64,000 bases of DNA from assembly GCA_029378245.1 (NCBI GenBank), contig JARKIF010000004.1, positions 1,612,001-1,676,000 of the forward strand, read 5' to 3'. This stretch comes from Roridomyces roridus (Eukaryota > Basidiomycota > Agaricomycetes > Agaricales > Mycenaceae). The position numbers and the translations under genes were made by a program. This document shows, piece by piece, positions 1 through 11,479 of this stretch (within the stretch, counting starts at the first letter, position 1; the number at the start of each line of letters is the position of its first letter). The notes below the pieces were generated by a model. The model was not told where the DNA came from, ran no database searches, and was given only the letters and a program-made list of their open reading frames with translations.

Positions 1-135
1 CGGAACTGGCTCTCGCAATCTGTTTTCTCTATAGGTGTGTTTCGTCCACAACTGATTTGCACGCTTCATCTCATTTGGTTCCTCCAGATTCTCTGCTACT
101 CAAACGCAACCGAATGATTCATACACGAGTACCCA

Positions 136-1278
136 CTATAATTCACACCGAGTAGATAGAATATGTCTACCCCGAATCCATAACTTTCCCTCGTCTCCAA
201 CATCAATCTCGCTAACGCGCGGACAAACACTCGAGTCTCCTTCCAAAATCTGTCTGATAAATTCCACGTCGCCGTCGACAATACGGAGCCTCTCCACAGA
301 TGTGAAGCTCGGCGCCGGTAAACTCAACACCTCTGCCATGATCACCGAGTCGAATTCCACTGAACGTAAAGACGGGTAATGGGCGCCGGCTAACCAGCGA
401 ACCAACTCGTCACCAAGATACCCATGTAAGCCGTGGATAGCGAGGTGTTCGAGGGCTGGCATGTGGAGAGTGGATAGGAAGTTTGCCAGCACGGCGGGAG
501 GGTTGTCCGCGGGGCGCAGGTTCGTAAGCGTGAGCGAGCCAATTCGTGTGTCTATGGGTCCAACATCCAAGTCGAAAGCGGGGAGTGGAGAAGATGCGAT
601 GTTGAGTGTTTGAAGGTCGCGAAAGTATGATGGTCCTATTGCGGGCGTGCTGACGACGAAATACCCGCTTTGCTGGACATGAAGCTCTTTAACACCGCCG
701 AAATCCAAGTATTGGGTTGGTGTTAAGGCTGTGAGGGACAGAGAGTGGAGTCGAGGGGCGGATAGGCGAGCTACTTGGGCCTCGAGGTTCCAGAATGGGA
801 CTTTCCGGGCGACTTCCTCCACTGGTGTCATATGAGCAGGAAAGTCCTGTGCGAGATCGAGGCGAAGGAGGCAAGGCCACGGGGTCGCAAATGCAACACG
901 GGGAAATAGGTTGAGGATAAACACAGGTGCCCTGATACTCAGGCTGTGGATACGGTGGCTGCACGGGAGCAAGCTGCCCAACAACGACCGATGGTGGGGT
1001 AGAGTCGCACCCCTTCCGCTGCAGTATATTGCTACAGCGATGGAAGATTCAAGTTGGCATCGAGACACAAGCTTTTCGAGCTTGTACACGGATGAACCTG
1101 AGGAGATGCGGATGTCGCTCCAAAGGAACGGATACCCGAGCGTAGTAGCCCTCCATAGACCACACACTTGGGAAATGTCGATTGCTACTGTGGATCCGCC
1201 GAGCTCGAATGGCTCGCTGGTAACGGCTCGCATGAAAAATTCGAGGAGGATTTCTGTGGGGAGTGCGGATGCATGCAT
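136..1278 (-). CDS. F-box-like protein (family 1, copy a)
   Basis: Single-exon 380-residue protein. The N-terminus (residues 6-50) has the F-box-like pattern LPTEILLEFF followed by ISQVCGLWR and a W-S-D-I segment, the usual SCF-adaptor signature of basidiomycete F-box-like proteins. The remainder resembles the leucine-rich C-terminal part of such proteins, with the shared phrase KELHVQQSGYFVV. F-box proteins bind Skp1 and recruit substrates to an SCF ubiquitin ligase; the substrate is unknown. The start is the ATG directly before HASALPTEIL, matching the start of two paralogs at 10.2 and 18.6 kb. It faces away from the hydrolase gene downstream. No frameshift seen. Confidence 0.8.
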   Translation of the reverse strand: MHASALPTEILLEFFMRAVTSEPFELGGSTVAIDISQVCGLWRATTLGYPFLWSDIRISSGSSVYKLEKLVSRCQLESSIAVAIYCSGRGATLPHHRSLLGSLLPCSHRIHSLSIRAPVFILNLFPRVAFATPWPCLLRLDLAQDFPAHMTPVEEVARKVPFWNLEAQVARLSAPRLHSLSLTALTPTQYLDFGGVKELHVQQSGYFVVSTPAIGPSYFRDLQTLNIASSPLPAFDLDVGPIDTRIGSLTLTNLRPADNPPAVLANFLSTLHMPALEHLAIHGLHGYLGDELVRWLAGAHYPSLRSVEFDSVIMAEVLSLPAPSFTSVERLRIVDGDVEFIRQILEGDSSVCPRVSEIDVGDEGKLWIRGRHILSTRCEL

Positions 1279-1551
1279 GGCGGGATAAAGGGCGAGCTGT
1301 CAGATTGGCAGTTTCGGAGCCTCCAGGACGTAAGATTCGGCGCCAGAGCGGGTGAAGCGGTCAGTGAACTCCGTTGTTCGATTTAGAGGCCTTCACAGCT
1401 TCTCCCGAGGAAATAGCAAGCAATTTTTGGCCAGTTGACCGAAGCTCGTGCGGGTTTCGAAGATCTTGGCTTTGGGGGACATCGTGGTGCGCGGAAGCAA
1501 AAGATCGTCGGCAATTAGTAAAGGCGCAGCGAATCATGTCATCGCACCACC

Positions 1552-2613
1552 ATGTCTTCTCCCACAATCGCTCATCCACACTCTGAGGACTGCTTCACGG
1601 GCGTCAAGCACTCTGGAACCGCAGTGGGCAAGACAGAGACGATCGCCGGTGTACCCACCTATGTTTCCGACCCTCCTTCGAGCGCGACGGGGCCCAAGAA
1701 GATCGTGCTCTTCTTGGCAGACGTCTATGGGCCCTTCTATCTCAACAACCAGCTGCTTCAAGACTATTTTGCGGCCCAGGGTCGGTTCTACTGCGCCGTG
1801 GTTGTTGAATTTCGATCCTTCACGCACCTCAGGCTTCACTGTCGTTGGGATCGACTACTTCCTGGGCGACCCGGTTCATATCCACACCGAAGAAGGTTTC
1901 GATAGGGACGGGTGGTTTGCCAAGTCTAGGAAGCAAGCGAATGAGATGGTGCCCCGATGGTTGGAGGAAATCCGGAAGCGATACGGTGCGTCTGCCAGTG
2001 GATCTCTACTCCAGTCTTAAACGAGTTCAATCGTAGGCGCCGACGCCAAATATTGTGCGGTTGGTATGTTGCACACTCATCTCCTTTTTCGAATGCTTTA
2101 CGCTCGATCAGGGTATTGTTTCGGGGCACCCTACGTGATGGATCTTGGAGCCACGGACAATATTGTCGCGGGTGAATTTATTTGAAATCCTTGTCCTCCA
2201 TGGCTTACGCCTCACAGGTGCCTTTGCACACCCAGCGGCCCTGAAAGAAGAACATTTCAGGAACCTCAAGCGTGCGTTTTCCTTCCGTGTTCCTATTAAA
2301 TAATAATCATAAGTATGTACGCTTCGCAGAACCCCTCCTCCTGTCATGCGCAGAAACGGATTTCACCTTTCCACTCGAGTTCCGCCGACGTGCAGAGGAC
2401 ATTCTCGTTGAGATCAAAGCTCAATACGAGATCCAGGTGTTCGCCCGCGTGTCGCACGGATTCGCCGTGCGCGGTGACCCCGCTATTCCTGATGCCCGTG
2501 CGTGTCTTTTTCTGCCTTCCCCTGCGAATCTCGTTGATGTGGCTTCTTTAGGTTGGGCCAAGGAGGAATCTGCGCGCGGCATCATTGCGTGGTTTGGACG
2601 GTTCAGTGCGTGA
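1552..2613 (+). CDS. Dienelactone hydrolase family protein
   Basis: Seven exons (1552-1780, 1833-1985, 2037-2063, 2112-2171, 2218-2271, 2330-2497, 2552-2613) give a 250-residue protein, the normal length of the dienelactone hydrolase family (alpha/beta-hydrolase fold). The nucleophile elbow reads GYCFG with Cys139; the candidate Asp is D185 in CAETD and the His is H217 in SHGF, the usual Cys-Asp-His triad. Family members hydrolyse lactones or esters; the substrate here is unknown. No signal peptide is visible, so a cytosolic location is inferred. Start ATG 1552 has an A at -3. All six introns lie in phase 1 and are about 46-58 bp. The gene is divergent from the F-box gene upstream. Confidence 0.88.
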
Positions 2614-3080
2614 ACCCACCTAGACCGTTCAACCAGAAGTATGAATTTTCTTTAGCGAGTGATGCCGATGTTGCTGCCAGTCGTCTGTAGACCTTGTAGC
2701 AGAAGATTCTAAATGGATGTTTGCTTTACAGGAAATGCGAGTGGGCAGTTCGGTTGTGTTTTCGAACGGTCGCTATGTCACTTTTCCAGGTGTTCCAGAT
2801 CGAAAATCTCCCAGACTAATTGCGCTATTTGATACACGCATTCTGACCGAATATCGTCTAGATGCTCCCGCAGAGTGGCCCATTGACGAAAGCGAGCAAG
2901 AGACCGAGCAAAAGAGCCTTCGACGTCAGCTATCCAATGGCAAGATCGCCGCTCGAGATCCCCTCTGGATATTTCTCCATTGCGAACTAGGAGCTCGGTA
3001 TCCTTGAACATCTCCAATACGTCACCTTGTCCACTCCTGCGCCGTGAACTGTGATCCGTATCGTCTTCCCTCCGGCCACC

Positions 3081-3164
3081 GGCTTCGAATATGCCTTGCA
3101 AGTTGCCTGAACTATCGCTCGAGGCTTCGAATATGTCTTGCAAGCTGCCTGAACTATCGCTCGA
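3081..3164. repeat. 42-bp tandem duplication, two units
   Basis: Two adjacent 42-bp units (3081-3122 and 3123-3164), both beginning ggcttcgaatatg, differ at only two positions. Noncoding context. Confidence 0.9.
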
Positions 3165-4145
3165 ACAAACCGAATCTTTGGGGAGCCCTCGTTGCCGTTT
3201 CTCCAATACCTAACAATGACAGTGGTTTTCACTTGCAATTACGCCTTTCACACCGTTCTCCGAACCTCTTGGACCTGCGGCTCGGAAGCATGCGATGTGC
3301 TTATTGAGACGCTCATCTTTTTTTAAATATGTTGCGTCGACTTGGGATACAAACAGGAAACCCTTCCGGTTCTCCAACGAGTCGTACCCGCCCCGCGCCG
3401 GGTACGGGTTCTGCGGGTAAGAGGTTGGCATATAGACACCGGTCCGTCACACAATTGGGAATGGATTTAGTGGAGGAACCGGGATATTTGTCCGCTATTC
3501 TCGCAACGGACCAGAGTTTGCTCCTAAACGGGGAAGTTCCAACTCTACAGCTAGAATTCGCCCTCGAGGAGAGGTTGGTCGATCTGTGCTCAAGTCTGGG
3601 GCAACATTGGATTACATACGGAGCGGATTCAGATGCACGTGCATAATTGGAAACTGTAGACGGGGTGTCCTCCTCGCCGATCGTTTGATGGGCGCCGTGG
3701 GCGAGATGGGACTTGCAAGTTTAGAGGAGGCAGTGTGCGCTCCGTAGAACATTAAATATCGGGTTTCATGGACTCTGTCCGCGGCCGGTGGAACCTGGTG
3801 GAACATGAGTCACCTCGAATATGGCCGATCTGCTAACGGTAATAGGATATCGATCAATGTTAATGAACCGGGCGAGTTGCGGCGGGCGCTTTCATTGTGC
3901 CATTCTATTCTCGTTCCGGGATTCTGCATTTTCCGAGAGAGCCCGAGAGTCTAGATGAAAAGGAATCAGGATCTAAATAGTTAGTACGTTCCGGAGGTTA
4001 CGACTCCGCAATGCATATGGAGGTGCCATTACACATCGCGCAGGCTTTCATGTGGCAATATTTCCACAAGTGCAGAGGTACGTTTGAACGGTTGGAATTG
4101 CAATTTCAACCATGACGCCAAGCCACGATGGGCCTGAAGCGACTG

Positions 4146-4221
4146 GCGGATCACGATCGCGCTTGCCCGAAATGGAACGGGGATCATTGCGGATCACGAT
4201 CGCAGTTACCCGAAATGGAAA
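4146..4221. repeat. 43-bp-period short direct repeat
   Basis: The phrase gcggatcacgatcgc, followed by a near-identical continuation, occurs at 4146 and again at 4189, an offset of 43 bp with a few substitutions. Confidence 0.75.
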
Positions 4222-4370
4222 TGCCCGTTCCCGCTGTGCAATGTGTTTTTCGAATTTCTGATTTCATGACCGGTGAGTCGAAGGGAGGTTCTTGGCTGGC
4301 GCAAAATCCACCAGAACATCTCAGACGCTCAGGGGTTTGCCCGAGTACGGACAGCCGAGGATGAGACTAG

Positions 4371-4554
4371 TAAGGTCTGGTAAAAAGTTAGGGGTCTTGC
4401 GTATCAGGTGTTCGCTTCAAACCTGTGGCAGCTACACGAAGACGCAGGTCGAAATACGACTTGGATTGCTAAGTTCTGGTAAAGTTAGGGTTCCTGCGTA
4501 TCAGCTGTTCGCTTTAAACCTGTGGCAGCCTAGTCGAAATACGACTTGGATTGC
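4371..4554. repeat. Imperfect tandem repeat of about 85-100 bp
   Basis: Two units (about 4371-4469 and 4470-4554) share taag-tctggtaaa at the left and cgaaatacgacttggattgc at the right. The first unit carries a short extra segment. No coding potential seen. Confidence 0.8.
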
Positions 4555-5517
4555 CGCTGCAAGGTCAGTGGCAGAATATCACCGGTGGTGTCCGAAAACT
4601 CGAAGGTTGAAACAACTCGCGCGGGTTGGCCACACATAGACCGAAAAGAAAAATCTAGCATATGGAGGCGTACAGTTTGCCCCATCTACTCGCGCCGTGT
4701 CGTCAGATGTGCTGAGGACCTTGAGAGCGATTTGTGAGCAATACTATATTCAAGTTTCCTCCGAATCCTCGACTCTCGAGTCCTTAGGGCCTGGCCAATC
4801 ACCGCGAACGTGTGTTGATCTGATATGGTATTCGTCCCGATATGGATTCCAATACGATGAGATTGCGGCCGCAAAACCCGGTCCAAAGACTCCGTCGATT
4901 GTTACCACCAAAGTCATTTCATCATCCCGATAATGTATGCAGTGACCTCCAGCGACCTGGCATTTGTATCATGTCTCCACTGTCTACATCCGGGATGGTC
5001 TCGGAGCTCTTTTCTTGGATGGTTAGAAGACGGGGATGTAAGAACTGTAACGCGGCACCCGCCGCTGGCGCTCGCCAGTTGCCTAGAGAACCTATTAGAG
5101 AGCGTTGTTGGGAAAACATTTAACGGCAGCGGTGACGGCGATCCGCAAAAATGCTAGCCGGGAGCATGGTGGCACTGGCGCGGAGCACGGACATCGGTTG
5201 TACCTGAGCTGAAATTTGAACGCTGAAACCCGGTGAGGAATCAGGATGCCCAAGGAAACGAGTAGACTGCTCAGGGGGAAGAATTCGTGTTGAACATCGA
5301 TTTCTGGGCAGATTCTTGCCTCTGAGGCACCGGCCAGAAGCAAGTTGCTGTCATACCTGATCATACCAACTTCCTTTTAGGGAAGGAGCTTTTTGATCCC
5401 TTGCCTTCTTTTCTCCATCTGATTCAAGATCTGAGGCTACTCCTGAAACGCGCGACGCGCTTGTACTCACTTTTTATAAAACAATATGGCTCCGCAGATC
5501 TCGCGTTCCTCGACACT

Positions 5518-8500
5518 ATGCAGCCACTCAATGAGCCCAAGTTCCCCAGGCTGAGCAGGCCAGTGCCTCTTATGCGACCCGAGTACGATGTCGTCGTTGT
5601 CGGCTCCGGATACGGTGCAGGCGTTGCGGCCAGCAGGATGGCTCGCGCCGGAAAGAGCGTTGCCATCCTGGAACTAGGCAGGGAGCGGTGGCGTACGCGA
5701 CATTTTCTCTGCCTTCGTTGACTGACATCAACCTCAGCTGGGGAGTATCCGAGCGACTTGAAGTCAGTCGCACCCGAGCTGCACGTCTCTGGCCACGGAA
5801 AGTTCAGCGGCATGGGCAAACCGACAGGTCTCTATCATCTTATCGTCGGTGAAGGCCAGAATGCACTCGTCGGCAACGGTAAGCGTTCTCTGCTCGAGGT
5901 CCAACACCGGTAGCTGATTTGGATAGGCCTGGGTGGCACCTCTCTCATTAATGCCAACATCTTCCTCGAGGCCGACAAGCGCACACTCCAACTGAGCAAC
6001 TGGCCTGCCGAAATACGGCAAGACCCCGCTGGTCTTCAGCCATGCAAGTACTGTCGTAAAAGTTCCTGGTATCCACTAACGCTGCCTTAGACTATGCTCG
6101 CGCCGCTCACATGCTTCAGCCCACGGCCTATCCCTCTCACCTCCCCACCCCTAACAAACTAGACGTCCTCGAGAAGCAGGCAGCACTGCTCGGGTTCCAA
6201 CGAAATTTCTACCGCCCACCACAAACGACATTCTTTCACAATGGGCTGAACAACGCTGGCGTTGAGATGCACGCCTCGACGGGGTCGGGCCAGGATTGTA
6301 CGGGCGTGAATGATGGCTCCAAGAACTCTGTCCTAGTTTCCTACGTCGCCGACGCGTGGAACAGGGGCGCCGAGATTTTCTGCGAGTGCGAGGTGCGCTA
6401 CGTGCAGAAGGACGCAGATGGTTCTGGGTACACCGTGTTCTTTGCCTGGCACGAGGAAGGCAGGGGCGCGTTCAAGGAGGATTTCCATAACTCGCTGATG
6501 TGGGTCAGGGCGGTGAGTGTCGCTCCATTTCTTTCGTATTATACATCTGACCCCGATGGATGTAGAGAGAACTGTGCTTCCTCGGTGCCGGCTCGCTGGG
6601 GACGACGGAGATTTTGCTTCGGTCAAAAACGCGTGGTCTACGAATGTCGCGGTCCGTTGGCCACAAGATTTCCGGAAATGGAGACATGCTCGCGTTCGGT
6701 GTGTTCTTTCCTACCATGCTTGGCAAACTACTTATATTTTTTACAGGCTATGACACCAACTCGATCGTCAACGGAATTGGCACCGAGGGTCCTCGAGACG
6801 GTGGCGCATGCGGTCCCTGCATCACAGGTATCATCGACAACCGAGGTCCCGACGTCGCTCCCAACGTTCTCGATGGTTATGTAATACAAGAAGGCGCCGT
6901 TCCGCAAGCCCTCGCGCCCCTCCTACAAACATTGCTCGAAGGCCTCTCCATCCCACGCTCCCTTTCCTCCCTTCAATCTCGCGTAGTAGGCCCATACGCA
7001 AAGTCCGGCAGCGTTCAGCGGACGCAGACGTACCTCGTCATGACACACGACAATGGCGAGGGTCTCGTCACTATGGACGGCGATAAACCGCGGTTGCAGC
7101 TTTTGAATGTTGGGAGGAAGGAACATGTTGCCAAGTTGACTGAGGTGCTTGAGAATGCGACGAGGCTCATTGGCGGCAAACTAATTGCCTCGCCGTTCTA
7201 TAATGGTGGGGTCCCCATCCGGACTATTTTGCCGTTCAGCTAATCTATATGAATGTAGCGTCTTCAGAGCGTGAGGGTATTACGGTCCATCCGCTTGGTG
7301 GCGCTGTCATGAGCTCAGACGGGTCGGGTCGCAATGGTGGGACCAACCATCTAGGACAACTCTTCACTGGGCAAGGGGAAGAGGTACACGAGGGGCTTAT
7401 ATGCGTCGACGCGTCGGTAATACCGACCTCACTTGGTGAGACTCCCGATTCTTCTCGCCCGGCCGACTGACCGATTTCGCCATAGGTGTTAACCCCTTCG
7501 CCACCATCACCGCCCTTGCGGAGCGCTCCGTCCACTACATCGCCGAGCAGCGCGGCCTCACGATCGACTGGTCCAAGAACGGGCGGCTCGATCTTTTCGG
7601 TCAACCTGCCAAGGTTTTCTCCGGAAAAGATGACTCCACGGTGGTTCCAGACGAGGAGGGGGCCGACGGGGAAGGAGATCTTCGGTTCACCGAGATCATG
7701 GAGGGGCATATCCACATTGGGTCCGACATTGACGACTTTGGTTTGGCCGAATCCGCGGGCAAGGGTTCTGCGAGCGCGATGAAGCTGTACCTCAGTGTGG
7801 AGGGGCCCAACGTCGAGGAGTCCGAATGTCCTCCGGTTCAGTGTTTTGCGGAAGAGTTGGAGGATGGGTGGACAGCGATCGAGGACGATTTCTCGGTTGC
7901 GATGGACTCGGTATCACCAAAGGAGGAGTGGACGGTGATCGATAACGTTGACCACGAGTGCTCGGCGAGTGGGACCGTTTCATGCGGCGCTCTCTCGCGG
8001 CATCCGTTATTGGTGCTTCGAGGCAAAGTCCGGTTCTTCTCTGTCGACGAGGAGGTAGCGCACGGGACCAACCTCGTGTACGAGCTCACACTGCTCAGCA
8101 CGGCCGGGGAGACGTATCTGCTGAAAGGGCGCAAGAATGTGGATTCTAATATGGCCTTTTCCGTCGCTGGCGTTTGGAAGGCGACGACAACCCTTGATAC
8201 GACGCTCTTCAAGTCGGACGGATGCACGGTCGTGGGGCGTGGCAGGGTACATGTCTCGTTGAGCAACTTTATGTCTCAGATGACGACCCTTCGCACCGGC
8301 GGCATCGTCCCTGCCTTCAACTTCCTGTCCTTCTTCACCCGGAATCTGGCCTCCTTCTTCTTTGCCCCGTTATCGCGCCTCCAATACCCGGATCCCAGAC
8401 TTACGGGCTACAAGTTCAAGGTACCCCCAATCGAATCGATCACGCTCATTGCGCGGGATGGTGTACGGACGCCGATGAAGGTCTGGGTGCCTCCTGAGAG

Positions 8501-9582
8501 CTGCCTGCAGAGGCGCGAGTTTCCTCTGTTGCTTGTCCCGGGAGCGTCGGTCGACGAGAGCATCTATGCGTTACCGACGGCTGAACAGAATGTCGTGGAG
8601 TATTTCACGGAGCGCGGATATACGGTATACGTTCCTACGATGCGTTGGGGGCGCACGCCTGCTGCGATGAAGGGAGATACTCCGTTCGATGCGCGGTTGG
8701 ATGTAGAGGCGGCGATGAGATATGTGCGCGAACATCAGCCGGGCAAGAAAATTCTCATCATTTGCCATTGGTATGTCAATAGATTGTTCTTTTCTTTCCG
8801 GGTCTAAACGCATGACAGTGTCGGGGCAATTGCCACTTCATGTGGGCTGCTGGACGGGAGTATTCCTGGGGAGTGGATCCAGGGCGTGTTGGCGAGCCAG
8901 ATCTTCTTCAAGCAGCACTTTGGCCGCGTCAATAGGCTCAAGGGTCACACCATGTTTTTGCCGAATCTCTATCGGGTACGTTCTGCGCTTGTTCTTATTC
9001 CTTCTGCTGATTGATGGACCCTAGACCCTCGCCGGCCCTTGGTATCCCATCACGAGCGCTCCCGGCGGTCCCGTGGTCCAAGCTGTTGTTGATCAACTTC
9101 TTCGTTTCTACCCCGTTGGCAAGGCCTCCGAGCGCTGCGGTTCGACGGTCTGTCACCGATGTCATCTCATCTTTGGGCGGCTCTGGAATCACGGGAACCT
9201 ATCGAGCGCGACGCACAGACACCTCTGCAATTTCTTCGGCGGGATTCACATGGACATGCTCGTACATTTGGTCCGCACGGGCAATGCCCAGCGCGACATC
9301 AACAACGAGCTGCAGGACCTTCTCACCCCCGAGAACGTCGAGCGGATGCGCGGGATCAAGATGACCTTCTTCAGCGGTGGCGACAATATTGTATTCACCC
9401 CGAAGAGCACCATGATGTGCTACGAATTCATGCGCGACCGGTTTGGCGATGGGTTATACCGGCGCTTCGTCGTGAACGGGTATGGCCATCTGGATCCGTG
9501 GATTGGCAAGAACAGTCACATCGACGTGTATCCCATTGTACAGGAGCACCTGGACTGGTTCGAGGAACGGACGAAGAATTGA
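5518..9582 (+). CDS. GMC oxidoreductase / alpha-beta hydrolase fusion (copy A)
   Basis: Ten exons: 5518-5692, 5738-5878, 5927-6043, 6091-6512, 6566-6698, 6747-7205, 7259-7435, 7486-8770, 8819-8975, 9025-9582; total 3624 nt, 1207 residues. The N-terminal part is a cholesterol-oxidase-like GMC flavoenzyme: Rossmann FAD loop GSGYGAG at 29-35, HPLGG at 493-497 and VNP at 543-545 of the GMC C-terminal motif. A middle beta-rich linker (about 590-830) leads to a C-terminal alpha/beta hydrolase. Its nucleophile elbow is CHCVG (968-972), so the nucleophile is probably Cys970, with candidate D1142 (GGD) and H1177 (GYGHLD). It presumably oxidises a hydroxyl substrate, possibly a sterol, and hydrolyses an ester or lactone; substrate unknown. 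The intron after exon 3 starts with GC, not GT. A paralog lies inverted at 32-36 kb. Confidence 0.88.
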
Positions 9583-10160
9583 AAACAGTATCTTTATTTA
9601 TCTAATTTTATCTCGGGCTCTGCACCTGCCCGCAGCCCAAGTACATACTCGCTCGTTTTTATCTCTAGACTTGTATTACCACGCCATGTCCTTCCTTTTG
9701 TATCAAGCTCTCAAGTACAATCTTAATTGTATACAAAGACATTTCTGCCTCTTTTCAGCGATCAGTACTGATGTAGTCGTGTCCAACGGCTGACTCCAGC
9801 GAGGCAGGAGGCTGGTGCAATCCCCGGCCGAGGTAGGCACCTTTGGTGATGCGCCGCCTCTAGTATCCCAAGGAACGAGCGCTGGACCAGTTTGCCCTGC
9901 GAGTGATTTGGAAGGATTTGGACAATTGACGAGTTGCGCCTTTGGAAGAAAACTTCTTCAACTGTCCAGGCGCGCATGTTGTATTTATTTCTCGTCTCGT
10001 GGGTGTTCCGCCAGTCAGCCTGTATGTACAAAGACGTAGTAATCAGATTTGTAGGTTTGTCCAAGAAACGGTGAATAGATCCATAATGTTCGTGTTGCCT
10101 GAGTTTTCGTCTTGACTTCAGTCCAGCTCTGGATAGTACATAGAATGCACCCACCTCAAC
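9583..10160. other. Convergent 3'-flanking region
   Basis: Noncoding stretch between the 3' ends of the fusion oxidoreductase (+) and the F-box gene (-). A short piece at about 10025-10060, read on the minus strand, matches sequence just downstream of the F-box pseudogene at about 19868-19892, so the F-box duplication included 3' flank. Nothing else recognised. Confidence 0.6.
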
Positions 10161-11336
10161 TCAATTCCTGCCCGGCATTCCAATCTCATCTCCAGCGTCA
10201 ATCTCGCTCACCTTCGGACAGAGACCCGGATCCCCGTCCAGAATCTGCAGAATGCGCTGCACATCGCCGTCAACGATGCGGAGCCTCTCGACCGACTCGA
10301 ATGCTCTGAGAGCCTGCGCATCTAGGACCAATGATTCGAAATCGACGGAGCGCAGGGATGGCCATGGGTTGTTGGCTTCTGCCAACCAACGTACAAATTC
10401 GTCGTGGAGATGTCCGTGAAGATGGTGGATCGTGAGGTGCTCGAGGGCGGGCATACGGAGCACGAATAGGAAGTGTGCGAGGACACCGGGAGGGTTGTCC
10501 ACGGGCCCGAGTTGCGAAAGGGTCAGCGAGGTGATTTTTGTGTTTACAGAGTGGCTGTTTTCGAACAGTGGAAGTGGAGAGGAAACGATCGTCAACTTTT
10601 GAATTTCCCGAAAGCAATGCGAGGGCACCCCGCCGTCGGTTCCAGTGTCATGTGGCGCGACTACGAAATAGGCACTTTCTTTGACATGGAGCTCTTTCAA
10701 ACCAATGAAGAGATGAGTTGGGGTTATGCCCGCGATCGAGACACACTCGAAGGCAAGGATACGACGGCGGCGAAAACGAATCTTCCACAGTGGGATTCGG
10801 TCACGGAGCAGGTGGGAGTGAGGTTGGTTTGCACTGCGGGGAACAGGGTTTTTATTGACCCGAGTTCCACACTGTGATGTCACAGAGGGATCTTCCTGCT
10901 CGACATGGAGACGGCTGAGGCGAGGCCAGTCATGAGGGGAGTCAAATAACATTGGAGAGAATAGATCGAGGATACGCATAGGTGCAATCACACTCAGAGT
11001 GCAGATGAGTTCGCGATGAGGGAGAAGGCTGTTCAGCAGCGACCACTGGTGAATGACGGTAGACGTCGGGAACGTCTGCCTGTGGTCCATTGCCACTGAG
11101 ATAGGCCCGCCTTGGCTTCGGGGCACAAGTGCGGTGAGCTTTGTTAAGGGAGACCCCGAGGAGAGCCGGACGTCTCTCCAGATGTCCGGATAATCGAGGG
11201 CAACGGCCCTCCAAGCGCGACATACTTGCGATATCGCGATGGCCATCGTGGTTCCGCCTGACTCAAATGCTCCACTTTGAATGGATTGTTTGAAAATTTT
11301 GAGAAGAATCTCGGTGGGGAGTTCTGGGGCAAGCAT
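10161..11336 (-). CDS. F-box-like protein (family 1, copy b)
   Basis: Single open frame of 391 residues from the ATG before LAPELPTEILLKIF. An in-frame upstream start at 11387 would add 17 residues, but both paralogs begin at the equivalent of 11336. The F-box covers about residues 5-50 (LPTEILLKIF, ISQVCRAWRAVALDYPDIW). The C-terminal half has leucine-rich segments (LPLFENSHS, LEHLTIHHLHGHLHDEFV, RLRIVDGDVQ) and is highly similar to the frameshifted copy at 18.6 kb. Probable Skp1-binding SCF substrate adaptor; target unknown. Its tail converges on the GMC fusion gene. Confidence 0.8.
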   Translation of the reverse strand: MLAPELPTEILLKIFKQSIQSGAFESGGTTMAIAISQVCRAWRAVALDYPDIWRDVRLSSGSPLTKLTALVPRSQGGPISVAMDHRQTFPTSTVIHQWSLLNSLLPHRELICTLSVIAPMRILDLFSPMLFDSPHDWPRLSRLHVEQEDPSVTSQCGTRVNKNPVPRSANQPHSHLLRDRIPLWKIRFRRRRILAFECVSIAGITPTHLFIGLKELHVKESAYFVVAPHDTGTDGGVPSHCFREIQKLTIVSSPLPLFENSHSVNTKITSLTLSQLGPVDNPPGVLAHFLFVLRMPALEHLTIHHLHGHLHDEFVRWLAEANNPWPSLRSVDFESLVLDAQALRAFESVERLRIVDGDVQRILQILDGDPGLCPKVSEIDAGDEIGMPGRN

Positions 11337-11479
11337 GATGCTGGAACCGAGAACGCGATGGAGGGATGGTGAACCTCGGGCCGACAAGCCCGATCAACAT
11401 TTACGGGCCGACCTCAGCGGCGAGCAGTCGGAGTACAAGATTGTCTACATATTAAAGTACATCTAGGCTTCTATCCCAT

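Larger units (their letters stand above)
2614..5517. other. Gene-poor intergenic stretch
   Basis: About 2.9 kb with no frame that shows a recognisable domain or a consistent exon chain on either strand. It holds three short imperfect tandem duplications (listed separately). Composition is nearer 50% GC than the neighbouring coding DNA. I see no tRNA, rRNA or transposase remnant. Confidence 0.6.
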
